NCBI GenBank assembly: GCA_038030265.1
Contig: CM075939.1
Coordinates: forward strand, 14,551,253 to 14,615,252
Direction: 5' to 3'
Source of the DNA: Corythucha ciliata
Taxonomy: Eukaryota; Arthropoda; Insecta; Hemiptera; Tingidae
DNA: 64,000 bases
Part shown: one piece after another, positions 11,137 through 24,100 of the stretch
Layout: each line of letters opens with the position of its first letter
How positions within the stretch are numbered: position 1 is the first letter of the stretch
Made by a program: the position numbers and the translations under genes
The notes under the pieces: model-generated
Databases searched by the model: none
Told to the model about the DNA's origin: nothing
Seen by the model: the letters and a program-made list of their open reading frames with translations, nothing else

Positions 11137-12726
11137 TTAATCATTTTGTTGATTCTTTCTATTAGCATGACTGCCCTTACTGTTAACGCGCGCCTGCTTT
11201 TTATCGTCAGGCGCCGGGCTTCCCGAATTCAGTGCCACCACGCCCGATTCACTGGCCGACTCTTTCGCATTGCCTGAATGTACTAACGACGGACAAGTCG
11301 AACACTCGGCCTTATTCGGTTTCTCGGTCACCTCACCGCACGACTGGAAACTGAGTCGATTCTCGTGATTGAACAGAAGATAATTGTCCCGAAGTTGATT
11401 GTCCTTGGGTCGCTTCACGCAACACTTGAGTGAGGTGTCGTCATGAATGAGCCATTTGAGAAAACTGAGCAGCTCAGGGTGCGGCCTAACGCAGGCGTGA
11501 CAGCCCATCGTCTGTTCTAAAGAGTTGCGGAGCTGAGTGACAATGGCGTCGATGACATGTTCGGCCTCGATGAGCGGTTCCATGCTTAGAAAATGATTCG
11601 GCGTGGATTTTCGACAGACTCCAAGCCCTCGATTGGCCGCTTCTTGAGAGTTGAGAACAGTCGTAGCGATGTCGTCCGCTTTCCTGAAAGTGGCGTTTAT
11701 CTTCCCAAAGAAAATAAATGTTAAAACCATTCACCCTCAAAACCACTACGTTATACCTCTTTTTCCGCGTACCGCTGATGCTCCTCCAACGTATACATAT
11801 CGGACGCCCTAAAATCCGACGGATGCTCGCACTGACGCTTCACTTTCCCTCTACTTTGACTCCTTCTTCTACTATATATCTCGAAATTTCTTTTACGACG
11901 AAATCTGTCGATATACCGACGTCGGCTCGAGTGATACTCGGGTGGTAAAATTAACTGGCGAGGGATTTTTTGGTTGTAGTACGCGTCTCGAGTTTGAATT
12001 GTCACGTTGCTCGTTTCACCCGGACCTATTTCTTTGAAACTGATGTAATAGTCGTCATCGTCGTTACCTTTGAAGAAATCAACAGGTGTCATAAACTGGT
12101 CGGTGATTGACGTTTTTTCTGCCCATTCTATACCCACCGAAACAAACAATAACACGCTAGGGAACGGTCGATATGTTGGGGGTATGGGGGTAGGGTGAGG
12201 TTGCGCTAGTACCGTTTGAGTTGACCACTCTCGAATTTCTTGAACGTCTATAAGTCCTTGATTGCTCATTTTCAGCCTCCTTCAAGATATTCATCTACAG
12301 CGTAGAGAGGGGGGGGGATCAAAACTTCTGATTTTTGAGATTTGAGAAATGAGTAAAAGCTTCACCTCGCTAAATTCTGTCATCGACCCTTTCCGAGCTT
12401 CCGAATTCAGGTCAATCTTGCGATAAAACGAGAAATGTATAGTTAAAAAAATATATATATTTCCGATATTTTTCTTACTTTTCCCAGCGCGAAATTGACC
12501 AGTACCCCCAACAAAAGAAAGATAAACGCCAATAACGACAACCTTAAAAACATTTCAACCCACCAGCAAGGTATACGATTCCAATACTCTGAAAAATATT
12601 AAAATTCGGGAGCCCGTCTCATTCGTTGTCGTTGTCGAGGTTTTTTGTCGTCTCACTTGTCTTGATTTTTGATGTAGAAGTAACGGACGAATTCCTTTTT
12701 TCCCTCAAAAATTTAGCTCGTTCCAT
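11137..12726 (-). CDS. unrecognised single-pass (type II-like) membrane protein, 5-exon model
   Basis: I do not recognise the family. Exons read on the minus strand: 12726-12657, 12588-12479, 12294-12213, 12127-11757, 11700-11137. All have GT-AG borders (GTGAGA, GTAAGA, GTACTA, GTATAA donors) and all phases match, giving about 398 residues from the ATG at 12726. The introns are 56-184 bp. Residues ~36-58 form a strong hydrophobic segment (MFLRLSLLAFIFLLLGVLVNF) after a basic N terminus, suggesting type II topology. The downstream part has multibasic sites (FRRKR, KVKR) of the kind cut by proprotein convertases, then a cysteine-bearing segment (CHAC, KCC, CSTC) and a polar tail. The 3' exons are better supported than the start: the frame at 12763-12996 may be an upstream exon. 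A secreted or shed product is an inference. Confidence 0.6.
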
Positions 12727-12762
12727 GTCCTAAACGAGTCGAAACTCACTAAGCTGATCATT

Positions 12763-12996
12763 TCATTGACCTTGGTCTCTCCTTTTTAGCACTCTGTCCG
12801 CGGAAATAACAAAATAAAACCCTCCAAAAGTGATGACAAAAAAATGTCCCATCTGTAAAAGAATAATTTCAAAAATCGTGTAGGTTGTGGGAGGTGAAAA
12901 TGGACAAGATGAAATAAACTCGTAGGACACGCTGATGAGAAAAAATAGAAAAAGAATGTCGAATAGGAGCCCAAACCTATTCAAAAGGCGATCCAT
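12763..12996 (-). CDS. hydrophobic 77-residue frame, possible first exon of the neighbouring gene
   Basis: The frame starts MDRLLNRFGLLFDILFLF and has two hydrophobic segments (residues ~8-28 and ~40-64) followed by a basic end (VLKRRDQ). It lies 36 bp upstream of the ATG of the membrane-protein gene. Joining it is not straightforward: the best donor (CAAG then GTCAAT) gives a phase that runs into a stop, whereas a weaker donor (TTT then GTTATT) would fit in frame with the exon at 12726. It may be an N-terminal two-helix exon, a separate small membrane protein, or a chance frame. Confidence 0.35.
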   Translation of the reverse strand: MDRLLNRFGLLFDILFLFFLISVSYEFISSCPFSPPTTYTIFEIILLQMGHFFVITFGGFYFVISADRVLKRRDQGQ

Positions 12997-13519
12997 TTGC
13001 TAATTGGGCTATTAAAACCTAAAGGATGAAGGTGGCGGGGGGAGTTTTTTTTTTTTTAAGGTCGAAACTCGTGACCATGCCCAATAAATCGAAAATTATC
13101 TATTTTATAGCTTTTCCACAGCCTGTCACTCTGTTTCCTTCTGTTCTCTTTGGTTTAACGTATGGGTTGGTATAGTTTTATGTGTGGGGGGGGGGGAGGA
13201 ATAAAGGGAAGGGCTGGCTTGTTCACTAATTCCGAGCTCCGTCGTAAAACATCCTGGGGGTTATGGCTGTCAGGGGTAGGAGGGACGACACACACACACT
13301 AAAAAAAACCGCTAACGAGGATGTGGAGCTTAAATATTCGGCAAATATTCGGGCAAGAAACTCTGCCTGGACCGTCTATTCTATCCCCGCACAAAACGCT
13401 GAAATCCAATCGTTCGACTTTAGCGATTTTGGTCCAGAATCTGACGATTTTATTCCCCCATTCGTCGATCAGTGCAGCCAACAGGGAAATGAAAGGCCTG
13501 GACAATAGGCCGCAATTTC
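12997..13519. other. gene-free spacer with a possible DNA-transposon terminus
   Basis: Near 13271 the sequence CAGGGGTAGGAGGG resembles a hAT-type end, and CAGGGGTCAGGGGGG is found on the opposite strand near 16420, but the eight flanking bases differ (ATGGCTGT versus AACCTTCT), so I do not call an element. A G-run lies near 13187. Confidence 0.3.
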
Positions 13520-15900
13520 ATTAGTTAAAACACGGAAAACGCGCTAAAATTCGTGGTTTCTTGATGCGAATTCCGGCTAAAATTGTGAAAAAAACGCTAT
13601 AATTCATGGCTTTAAAAAGTTGGAAAAAATCACTTATTCGCAGTCAACATTTTTAAAAAAGCGCTCATGCGCGGCTAAAATGAAGAAAGAGCGCTTTGAT
13701 TCGTGCGGCTATAAAACTGAGAAAGAGCTCTCGTTCGCGGCTTGAATTGCGAGAAAAACTACTCGATCGCGGCTCGGATTGAGAAAAAGTGTTCATACTC
13801 GTGCCTGAAATTGAGGAAATACACCAACTCACGTTTATTTGGTGGAACTCGAGACGAAACTAGAGAAAAGGCGTTAATTCGCGGAATTTTTGGAAGCCCG
13901 TCTACGGCTAAAATTGAGAAAACGCACTAATTGCCCGTTCTTCAAGGAGACTGAATTTCTCAGACCAAAACTGTTTTGGTCCCTTAGCTCTAATTCCCAC
14001 AAATACAAAATGTTGAGTCCTAAAATTCCCCGAATGATCTACCCCTCCCCCCACCGGGAATTTCGTTTTCAACCCGTCAAATTGGGTTTTCGCAAGTGGG
14101 TCAAACCTACAGTTTTGTTCTGCGCAATTTTCCCGTAGGATTGCTCGAAAAAAAATGTTCTTTCGGACATGTAGTACTCCATTTTGGATCTACTTGTTCC
14201 TAACATCTGATCAGCTGGATCAACTAACTTGTAACTTCCTGGGTTTTCATGGGACAAAAGTGGGTCCAAAATATGGGTTTTCATAAGTTTTGAGATCGTG
14301 GAAGTCTGTAGTGTCGATTTTCATATAATTTTTGAGCCGAATCTTGCTAAATTCATAAATAATAAACCCATGAGTCAAATTTGCATATTTGCAGCGGTTT
14401 TTTTTCTCAATTTTAGCGATGAATTTGTACAAAGAAGGTACTGGGAACTAACGATTTCTCGATTTTAGGACCAAATTAGCGCTCGCTAGCGCGAATTAGC
14501 GAATTATTTTACTGTCAGGCAAGCTCTTTTTCAAAAATTTGAACGCTAACTACAACTATAACTTAATTTTACCAGCGATTTAGCGTTTCCCTCCTTTAGC
14601 CGCGAATCAGCGAATTTTTTCACCTTTGACCAAGAACGTGTGATTTTGTCTAGATTTTTAGCCACAATAAATTGGCATTTTTCTCAATTTTTGGCCACGA
14701 ATCAGCGTTTTTCTATTTTTTTTTAACCTCGAATTAGCGTTTTTGCCAATTTTAGCCATGAATTAGCATTTTTCTAACATTTTTGCTTTGAACTAGCAGT
14801 TTCTCTTCGCTTTATGCCTTGGACTTTCACCTTTAACCAAGAATGAGTGATTTTGTCTAGATTTTAGCCGCGAATTAGCGTTTTTCTATTTTATGTAATC
14901 GCGACTTAGCGTTTAATATCTATTTTAGCCGTGAATTCGCGTTTTTTTTTTCAATTTTAGTCACAAATTTAGTGCTTTTGCCTTATGTTAACCATGATTT
15001 AGCAGTTTTTCTTATATCTAGCCTTAAAGTTGACTCCACGAATACGCGTTTTTCTTAATAGTAGCTGTGAATTAGCGTTGTTCTGTAGTTTAGTCGTCAT
15101 TTTTTTCGTTTTATAAGCCATGAATTAGCGCTTTTTCAGCATTTTAACTTCATATGAATTAGTGTTTTTTCTTGCTCGCGGTCTTTAGCGTTATTTTAGC
15201 CTCGAAGTTGACTCCACGAATAAGTGTTTCTCAATTTCAGTCGTTTTTCTCCAATTTGATCGCGATTAGTTGTTTCGCTTTATTCCATGCATTAGCGCAT
15301 TTTCTCAATATTTAGCCACGAATTGGCGATTGTTCACCATTTTAACAGTGATTAAGCCCTTTTCTTATGTCTAGCCTAGAAGTTGACTCCACGAATTAGC
15401 GTTTCACAATTTCAGCCGTAAATTAGCGTTATTCTCCATTTTAGCTGTGTCTTGGCGTTTTTCTGTAATTTAGTCGCAGTTTTTTTTTTTTTAAGCCATG
15501 CATTAGCTCTTTTTTCTCCATTTTAGCCACGAATTAGTGCTTTTTTACCATTTTAACCGTGAATTGTCGCGTTTTCTTATATAACCTTGAAAGTTGACTC
15601 CATCTCAATCTCTCCTTTTTTGCTCTATACTAGCGTTTTTCTCAATTCTAGCCGTACAATAGCGTTTTTCTCCCGTTTATTCTCGCTTTGTGTCGCTTTA
15701 AGCCATGCATTAGCGCCTTTTTAACCATTTTAACTGTGAATTAGCGCTTTCCCTTAATTCTAGCCACGAAGTTGTGACTACACGAATTACTGTTTTTCTC
15801 AATTACAGCCGTAAATCAGCGTTTTCTCGACTTTAGCACGTGAATAAGCGTTTTTCTGTAATTTTGTCGCAATTTGTTTCGTTTTAAGCCATGAATTAGC
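13520..15900. repeat. family-1 array, R half (13520-13930) then F half (14400-15900)
   Basis: The left half has units of GGCTAAAATTGAGAAAA, the right half the reverse complement TTCTCAATTTTAGCC, so the locus is a long degenerate inverted repeat. The 470-bp centre (13930-14400) has family-2-like units (GTGGGTCAAACC, TGGGTTTTC). In the F half a higher-order pattern repeats several times: AAGTTGACTCCACGAAT recurs near 15019, 15206, 15370 and, more weakly, 15590 and 15768, spaced about 160-220 bp. Confidence 0.8.
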
Positions 15901-15959
15901 TCGATTGACAGCGGTTACGGTTAAAATAGCTCCTACAGCTTTCGAAGGCTCTAGTGCGC

Positions 15960-17199
15960 TTTTGCGGCCCTGAAAGTTGCGAGAGCCCAAGTTTGAAGAT
16001 AAATGGATGAATAAACCGAGCTAAAAGAGGTAAAATGCCTGACTTTGAGGCACAATTGGCGGTTTTCGGTAAAACATAGCGAAAAATGACCGAAATCCCG
16101 GATGTCGTGACATCAAATAATCAATTTTTAGACGATTTCCAAGCACTTAGACAAAACGAGGCCTCTCTTAGACGTGACTTGTTAGTGTTTGAGGGCCCAA
16201 GCCCTTGGATTGAGTGGGGTCATGGGGGGGGGGGTCGCTGACGTGCACTTTCTATATCTAGAAGTAAGTATAGTAAGACTAGAGCGTAGCCCCGTGGACA
16301 TATGTCCTGAAAACGGGCGTAATTTTACCGTATAAAACCGCATTGTTTGACCTTGAAACTCGACGGAAGACTGCGTCGTTAGAACTGGGGCTTCATCCTC
16401 CCGTATAGTCAATATTTGCCCCCCTGACCCCTGAACCTTCTCGAATTACTCGAATAGCACAAACTTTAACTTTTTATACGACAATCCGGTAGTTTCAAAT
16501 ACAAAAATCTGCTGAACAACAACAAAAATTATGTGAAAACGACGTAATTTTGGGCCTACTCGAGCTACGTATGAACGCGCCGCTTGCCGGAAGAACAAAC
16601 TGACGTTGTTCCCACGTGTCCCACTGTTTAAAACACAAAAACAGTCGATTCGGGCCTAAAAATTGGCTGATTTGCTGAAATACGGCTGCGTGGAAAACCC
16701 GGCGTTTCATTATGAATATTTGGAACTGAAATTATTTCAAAATGGGTACCTGCACAGCCAAACAGGCTTACTGTTCGTCTCAATAAAACAGGCCATTTTA
16801 TCCTTGGAATTTTACTATTTATAACATCACTACTTGATCACTACAAATAAATTGAAATAGCCCGCGGAGAAACGTCACCGCCTCCCCCCCCCCTTATAAC
16901 ACAAATTCAGCCCATAAAGTATTACATTATTTGACTTACCTTTACCAGTGAAAGATGGGGGCGGGGGATTAATGAACTTGTGAGTCATTTTAAAACAAAA
17001 TATATATTGCCGTTGCAGTCTTCACAATATAAAATTACACTTAATATACATTTTCATACAATTTTAAAATAATGAATCGTCTCTTAAAAGTTACTATCAC
17101 AGCGTTTAAAGTAGAATGTGCCCTGAACAGCGAGGAAAATGCGAAGTGGAACGATTCGTTTTCCATTTTCGCCCGGTCGTCTTTACTTCTTCTGTCTTG
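15960..17199. other. intergenic, 3' side of the atonal-like gene
   Basis: No gene recognised. A G-run near 16224, a C-run near 16881 and short frames without protein character. The 3' untranslated region of the atonal-like gene presumably begins here; I see no clear AATAAA on the minus strand close to its stop. Confidence 0.35.
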
Positions 17200-17658
17200 T
17201 CATTGAAGAAGGTCGTAAAGCGCGTTGATATACGTCTGAGCCATTTGAAGGGTTTCGTACTTTGAGAGCTGCCTGTCGTTGCCCAGCGAGGGTAGAACTG
17301 TGCGAAGACGGTCGAAGGCTTTGTTCAAATTTTGCATTCGTCGTCGCTCGCGAGCGTTGGCAGCGAGACGGCGTTTCTTCATGACAACGGGGCTGACTGG
17401 TTTTTTGACGATGAACTGTTGATCTTGTTGTTGCTGCTGCTGTTGTTGGTTTTGTTTGTCCTCGTCGACAGATGAGGTGGCACTGGGACTCAGCGATCGC
17501 TCCGACTCGGGACTGCTGGGCGTTAGAACGTACCTTTGATAGGTGTCAGAGAACGGCGGAAGATACTGGGGGGAACAGCTTTCATTGCCTGAGTCGTGTA
17601 AATCGGTTCGATAATACGCTGAGGGTGCCTCGCTGTGCGTGGAATACATCGCCATCAT
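17200..17658 (-). CDS. ato: atonal-like proneural bHLH transcription factor
   Basis: A complete, intronless 152-residue frame. The bHLH domain occupies the C terminus (residues ~95-152): basic region [17 protein letters not shown], helix 1 [13 protein letters not shown], loop NDRQLSKYE, helix 2 [16 protein letters not shown]. The [13 protein letters not shown] basic region and [10 protein letters not shown] are diagnostic of the Atonal/ATOH1 group; NDRQLSK resembles insect Atonal more than ATOH7. The protein ends right after helix 2, as Drosophila Atonal does. The N-terminal half is S/P-rich with a polyglutamine run (residues 71-78). Family members bind E-boxes as heterodimers with Daughterless/E proteins and specify sense-organ neurons. 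Which paralogue (ato, amos, cato) cannot be settled by eye. A second in-frame Met follows the first by one codon. Confidence 0.93.
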   Translation of the reverse strand: MMAMYSTHSEAPSAYYRTDLHDSGNESCSPQYLPPFSDTYQRYVLTPSSPESERSLSPSATSSVDEDKQNQQQQQQQQDQQFIVKKPVSPVVMKKRRLAANARERRRMQNLNKAFDRLRTVLPSLGNDRQLSKYETLQMAQTYINALYDLLQ

Positions 17659-17767
17659 CTTTAGGAATTGAAGAAAAAAAATACAACAAAAAATTCACAA
17701 AGCGGACTGGGTACTCTAAACTCGATAGCTCGACAAACTCAACTGAAGCGCCCCTGTTCATCAGGAC

Positions 17768-17780
17768 CACCTCTTATAGT
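17768..17780 (-). promoter_or_regulatory. possible TATA-like element upstream of the atonal-like gene
   Basis: The minus strand reads GACTATAAGAGG about 110 bp upstream of the ATG, and an E-box CACGTG lies near 17806. Both are short motifs that could be chance; atonal genes are often autoregulated through E-boxes. Confidence 0.25.
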
Positions 17781-18043
17781 CGACCCCTTCTCCAAAGAGC
17801 TTGAAGGCACGTGCCGTGAGAGCTCCACCTCTTCTCTATTTACATTGGTTTCTTGCTTTCCCGTTCCTCGAATTGAAGCCCGGCCTTCCGCCTTTCCTAC
17901 CGTTCCAGTCGCTGGATCAGTCTGGCTCGAGGATAAATGCAGGCGGCACGGATTTCTCATTACTTTTCAACGCTCTTAGAGGGGATTTAAAGGATTAAAT
18001 AGGAGGGTGTGATTAAGTAAAAAGGGGTTTTTGTCGACATAAA

Positions 18044-18049
18044 TTTATT
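18044..18049 (-). promoter_or_regulatory. polyadenylation signal of the 19-exon gene
   Basis: AATAAA on the minus strand, 76 bases beyond the stop codon at 18125. Another AATAAA overlaps the stop codon itself (18124-18129). This favours termination at 18125 over use of the donor at 18150. Confidence 0.5.
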
Positions 18050-18124
18050 AAAGGTGGTTTAATACAAAATGTAAATGCTATTGACGCGTAATAATCAATA
18101 AATAATTAAAACAATAAGCCTCCT

Positions 18125-21100
18125 TTATTTGTTGTTAATTGTGTACTTACCTTTAGGCCTAAATATAATTTTTGCCGGGTTTTTAATCCAACTGTTGCCC
18201 TCAGTTTTTTTATTCAAGACAGGCGACGAAGGACAGCTCTTTGTCTGCGACGGGTCGCAAGCGACTGCCGTGGTGGGTGGGGTAAGAACAAGCGATTGAC
18301 GAACCAGAGCGCTCACGGCTCGGCCTTTTTCAGACGATGACGACGTCATCCTTCGCAGACGTAAAAGTCCCATGAGGGACGAAGAGTTTCTCGAATGAAA
18401 CTCAGTCACTTGATGCACCGCCGCCGCAGCCGCGGTTGATACGACTGCGGGTTGTGTCGCCGTGACGGTGGTCACTGTCGTCATTTGTTCCGTGGAGGCG
18501 GCTTTAACCATGAGAGTGACAGGTTCACGGTCGAGAGTGTCGACGAGAATAGACAGGGAATTTTCACGTTCACCCTTCAAAAATTGTTCTTTGGCCCTCT
18601 GAATTTTAAGGGCGCGTTGTTTGAGGCTCGACGTCAACTCGTCACCCAGTTTCATGGGCTCGATTTGTGGTTCGTAGGATGATGGTTCAGTCGTTGTAAA
18701 CTCCAAAGCAGGCAGAGGGTTCGCTGATGAAAATTGTCGCGGTTTTCGATTGACAACCGGCGAGGAACTCTGAGACCTGAGGCTTTTCAGGGGAGGGCGA
18801 AATTTCAAAGAGGGAACCACTTGACTGTCATCGTGGAACTCATTTGAGGCCGGCACTTCCTGACGTATTTCCGTGTTTTCCATCTCTCGATCTTCCTCAC
18901 CGTCCACCAAACTAATTTCCTCATTGTCAACCTCCTCATTATCATCTTCATTCTCCTTTATGATGACTTCCACAGCTTCCGTCTGACTAACAGTAGAAAA
19001 AATCTTTCTTGTCGTCGGTACAAACACATTACTGGTCGTCCTTGAAGACACTGACGATCCTCCTACATTTACGAAATTGAAATTTATTCAAAGTAATAGC
19101 CCCCCCCCCCACATCTCAACGTACCCTCAGAAACGTCGGTTAATGAATCCGAACCCCCGGCAGCCCTGCAGGCTCCCTGGTTTCTCAACGCTCGAAACAG
19201 AAGGCTCTGCCGTGAAAATCTATTATTCGTATAATTGGACCAGTCAGTGGTCCTCGGTGACGAATCGCAAGTCACCGCCGCCGCAGCAGCCTCGTGAACA
19301 CTTTGCTGGTAGCTGAATGATGACACCGAGGACGACGCTTGACTCGGAGGTCTGTAATCCGATGGACTGAGGTCTTCTTGCGCTGTACATCGGTGTAGGG
19401 TTCTTGGCACTGAGGAAATCCCATCTAGAGGATTTTGCATTTTTTTTTTTTAAATTTCTTCTCAGACTGTCAAAAATAGGATGGGGGGTGGCAAACCATT
19501 GGAACTGGTAGCAACCAAATTTATGGTTTTTTTCAAGTCAATAATTCTTTCATACAGCAGTTTTGGTATCCTCGAGAGCTCCTGAGATCGTCTACCTCTC
19601 AAGCAGTGAATCTAAAAACGAAACAATATTTAAGACACACTAACTTCCATTGATTGTCACTACTTACGGGTAGCGTATAATTGGAGAATGCCCTCTGTTG
19701 ACTGCACTGACATCCCGCCTGATACAACTCGTTTTTTATGTGAAACACTTCTCGATCCCTTTCTTCTACAGCTAATTCCAGTCGCCCAGCCTATTACACA
19801 ATGCGTACGAAATAAAGTGGAAGGAATGGGCGTGGGGGGGGGGGTTGATGGCACTCACCAAATCCAACAGTTCGGCAATTATATTGTTTATGCTGGATAT
19901 CTGTTCGTGTCTCTCATACGTCATCGAATAGCCGTGGGGACAGTTGAAAGCCACCGTTGACGCGGAGGTGGCGCCGGCGGCGGCTGAGTCTTCGTCGAAA
20001 ATCGTTGACCGTACGTCGTCCAATTTAACGCCATACTCGGGAGTTAAATCCATACATTGGTAGAGCTGGAACAATCGGACAAATAACGATAGCTCTTTTG
20101 GAACCCCCCGCCCCAGCCCGGCCAACGCCATCACCATACTCGATCGTCAGGCTCGTCCAAATCCATGACCCCAGTGTCGTAGTTATTCGTCTCGTATTCG
20201 TAGCCCAAATAATTTGTGTTTTCATCGCTCATTTCTACCGATAAAAAATATAAAAAATTGAAGTCGCACCGTAGCCCCAACAGGAGAAAATTACCTGAAT
20301 GATTAAAAGATTTGGTCACGTCGTGAATTTGTCCCTCCAGGTGATTCATGTCGTCCTCGAGTTGACTGAAAAAACCAACAAAAAAACGCTTAATAATGAC
20401 ACCGCGGGCTAATTATTTATTGTTCAATTAATATCACGTCGTTACAGGCAGGCGTCTCGCTCTTTTTTCAATTTGTCCAGAAGGGAAATGTTCTCCTGAA
20501 GAAGATGGTAGCTCGAGTCGACAACCTGACGCCTGTACATGTTGTCGTCGTCTGGACTGTAGAAACAAATTAAAATGCGTCGAAAAACGCTTAAATTAGA
20601 CCCAGAAGGACGAAACGAGGAGGCTCATCAGTCTAATCAACTTTAATTATTCAGTTCACCCGTGCTGCTCTCAAGGTTGGAGTCACACAAGAGGCAGTGG
20701 CGTAGGTAGGAGGGTAAACCCTCCCCTGGAGCTTCTTTTCTATTTATCATCCGAGGAGCATAGAAAATGTATGAAAAATGCTCGTTGTGACCTCACCCCA
20801 AAGATTCAAGAGACTCAGCCAACCAGTTCACAAGGCTCTGTAACTGATCTTTCTCCTCCTACTACCACCCCCCACAAACCGAAAAAATAATGTTTGGCCC
20901 ACAAAACTTGCGGAATGCCACTTTCAAAAACCACCACGTCGTCAAAGCAATCTGCTTTGACTCTTGTTGCGAATCCTCTAAGCATGACAAAAAAAATGCG
21001 TGTCCCCTCCATAAAGCCCAAAAACCACGCTGCCTTTGGAATTCCATTGCCGACAAAGGCAACACATGAGCAGTACATACGAGGAACGGCGAGGACAGAA

Positions 21101-24100
21101 AGGAACAGCGAGATAGTGACGGGGAGACGGATGACGGATCGCCAAGGGTCCACCAGTCAGAATGGCCTCTGACCAATTTTAAAGACGGAATAATGAGAGT
21201 TGTTCGGTTTTATGTTCATGGATGTGAAGGGGCGTGAAATGAGACTTAGTGCGCTGTTATTAGTTTGGAAAAAGCGTTAACTCATGGATGAATGTGATGA
21301 AAATTGTTATAGTTCACGGGTAAAATTAAGAATAACACGAATAAAGGACAACGATAAATCATTTTTTAAAAAGCAGCAAAAGTTCACAGCTAATAAATGT
21401 AAAAACATCACTAATTCGCGGTTAACATCATGAAAAACCCTTGATTCTCGGTTAAAATTGAAAAAAGTGCTAAATCACGACTAAATTGAGAAAAACTCTA
21501 ATTCGCGGATAAGATTGCGAAACCTGCTAAAATTGAGAAAAATCGCTAATTCACTGCTAAAATGGACAAAAACGCCAATTAACGCTGAAATTGAGATAAA
21601 CGCTGATTCGTGGAGTCATCTTTGAGGCTAAATGTAAGAAAAAACGCTAATTCACGGATAAAATGGTGAAAAATCGCAAATTCGTTGCTGAAATTGAGAA
21701 AACGTCAATTTAAGCTGAAATTTAGAAAAAATGCTAATTCACAGTTGAAATTGTGAAAAAGCGCTAATTCGTGGCTAGATAGTGAGAAAGCAATAATTCA
21801 TACAGTGTACAGCGAAACAATTTGCTAAAAACATTAATTCACAGCTAAAATTCAGAAAAACGCTAATTTACGGCTGAAATTGAGCAATGCAAATTCGTGG
21901 AGTCAACTTCGAGGCTACATATAAGACAAAACGTTAATTCACAGGCGTCGAATCAGCCTTTTTCTCGATTTTAGCTGCACGAATTAGCGCTTTAGCACCA
22001 TTTTAATCGTTATTGGCTGCAAAGTGAAGACATCCGCTAATGCGTGCTAATCTAAGGCATAAAGCAAAGAAAAATTGCTAATTCATGGCAAAAATATTTT
22101 AAAAATTCTAATTCATGGCCTAAAATTGAGAAAAATGCCAATTCGCGGCTGAATTGAAACAACTGGCTTATTACCAGCTAAAATGGAAATAAGTCACTAA
22201 TTCACAGTGGAAAAATCGCTAACTTTCCGCTAAAAAAAAAATAGAAAAACGCTAATTCGTGGCAACAATTAATATAAAAGCGATAATTCGCGGCTAAAAT
22301 TGGGGAAAAAGCTATTTCAATGCTAAAACTAAGAAAATAGCTAATTTCCAGCTGAAACCGAGAACAAGCGCTAATTCGAGGCCAAAAATGGAGGGAAAAG
22401 TCAATTTGTGGCTAAAATCTAGACAAAATCACTCATTGTTGGTTAAAAGTAATAAAAAAGTCACTGATTCGCGGCTAAATTTTGAGGAAAACGCTAAACC
22501 GCGGCTAAAATTAAGTCGTAGTACCAATTTCAGAAAAAGAGCTTGGATTAGCGGATAAAATCGGTGAGAAGATAGAAGAATAGCTCATTCGTTGTTGAAA
22601 TTGATGAAAAGCCAATTCACAGTTCCTGGAGTCAAGTTTCACCGATAATTTACTACTAAAATTCAGCTAATTCACTGATATAATTTTAACGAGCACTATA
22701 ATTCGCGGCTAAACTTTAAAAAAACTCCTGATTCCCGGCTAAAATTGGGGAAAAGCGCAAATTACGCGGATAAAATTAGCGCTTCTTCACACTTTAAATC
22801 ACGAATTAGCGTTTTTTTTCTTAAATCTAGCCAAGAAGTTTACTTCAGAAACCGCAAAACTGGCGTTTTCTCGATTTATTTCAACTGCGAATTAGCTCTT
22901 TATCTCAATTTTAGCCATGAAGTCGCCTGAAGAAGATCAGATACTGGGAACAAAAGTTTTCTCAATCTTGGCCATGAATTATAGTATTTTTTATTCATTC
23001 GACCTGCCAATCCCCCCCCCCTCCGAACCATTTCACCACAAATTAGCTCATTTTTCTTAAATCTAATTACATAAAAAGTTGACTCCAGAAATATCTCTCA
23101 ATTTTAACTTCGAATTAGTTCTTCTTCTCCATGTTAGACGCGAATATTAGCCATGAATTGAAGTTTTTCTCCAAAAGCCCTGAATTAGAGTTTTGCTCAA
23201 ATTTAGCGGCGAATTAGCGATTTTTTTCGCTTTCAGATTGAAAGCGCTTTTTCTCGATTTTACCTAAATATTCGTGTTTCTCACAATCTTGGCAACGAAT
23301 TTGCGTTTTTCTCAATTTTATCTGCGAATCAAGGATCTTCTTCGATCTAATCCCGAATTAGCGATTTGTTTTAATGTTTTAGCCATGAATTAGCACTTAT
23401 TTTCTCAATTTTAGCCACGAATTAGCGTTTTGACATTTTTTTAGCCGCAAATTAGCGATTTTTTTTTTTGTACAAATTTTGGTCTGAAAGTTGAATCGAG
23501 AGACCTTGAAAGTAGCGAATTTTATTAATTTTAGCCCCGATCGAGCGCTTTAATTGAATTAAAGCCTGTCGGATGAAATTAAAATCGTCAATAAGGAGCA
23601 TATTCATCGGATACCAAGTCTCCTTTTTACGTTCCTACATCCGTGAACATAAAAATTGACCTAAAAATCTATATTTTTCCGTATTAAAGCTTTACGAGGG
23701 CCACCCTATGAGCCTATGGCCCGAGGCGCTCGCCCTTTTCCCGGTACGCTACTGCCCGACATGATCGCCATGATGTCAACCCGCAATATTGACTTTACGA
23801 AGAGCTAAGCGTGCAAAATTCGGATTTTCAATTACTGAACAAAACCCCACAAACATTTTTCATTGGGAGAACCTCGAGAAATGGTTTTTAGAAGAGCCAA
23901 CCCCGCACAATAGGTTTTTTAACATAATAGCCAAAATTTTGGTTTCTTAAGTAATATTAACCCCCAAAATTTTGTGTTCTGAAGAGCCAAAGCAATGGTT
24001 TGTTCAGTGACTAAACCCCGCACGAAATTGGTCTTCTTGGCGATTGAAGCACGTGAAATTTGGTCTTTGAAGAGTCAAACCCGTGAAATTTGTTTTTATT

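Noticed and set aside
13271..16434. A hAT-like element bracketing the 13.5-15.9-kb array (CAGGGGTAGGAGGG ... CCCCCCTGACCCCTG)
   Set aside because: The termini look complementary, but the flanking eight bases differ (ATGGCTGT and AACCTTCT), so the pairing is not supported.
17472..17979. Overlapping plus-strand frames opposite the atonal-like gene
   Set aside because: Antisense shadows of the bHLH gene and its upstream region without independent features.
18149..18150. A further exon of the 19-exon gene after the donor GTAAGT
   Set aside because: The donor is good, but a stop and two AATAAA signals follow closely and no convincing downstream acceptor and frame were found before the atonal-like gene.
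20695..23752. A hAT-like element from the CAGTGGCGTAGGTAGG end to the GGTACGCTACTG end
   Set aside because: Flanking bases do not match (ACAAGAGG and CCCGACAT); these may be ends of two different decayed elements.
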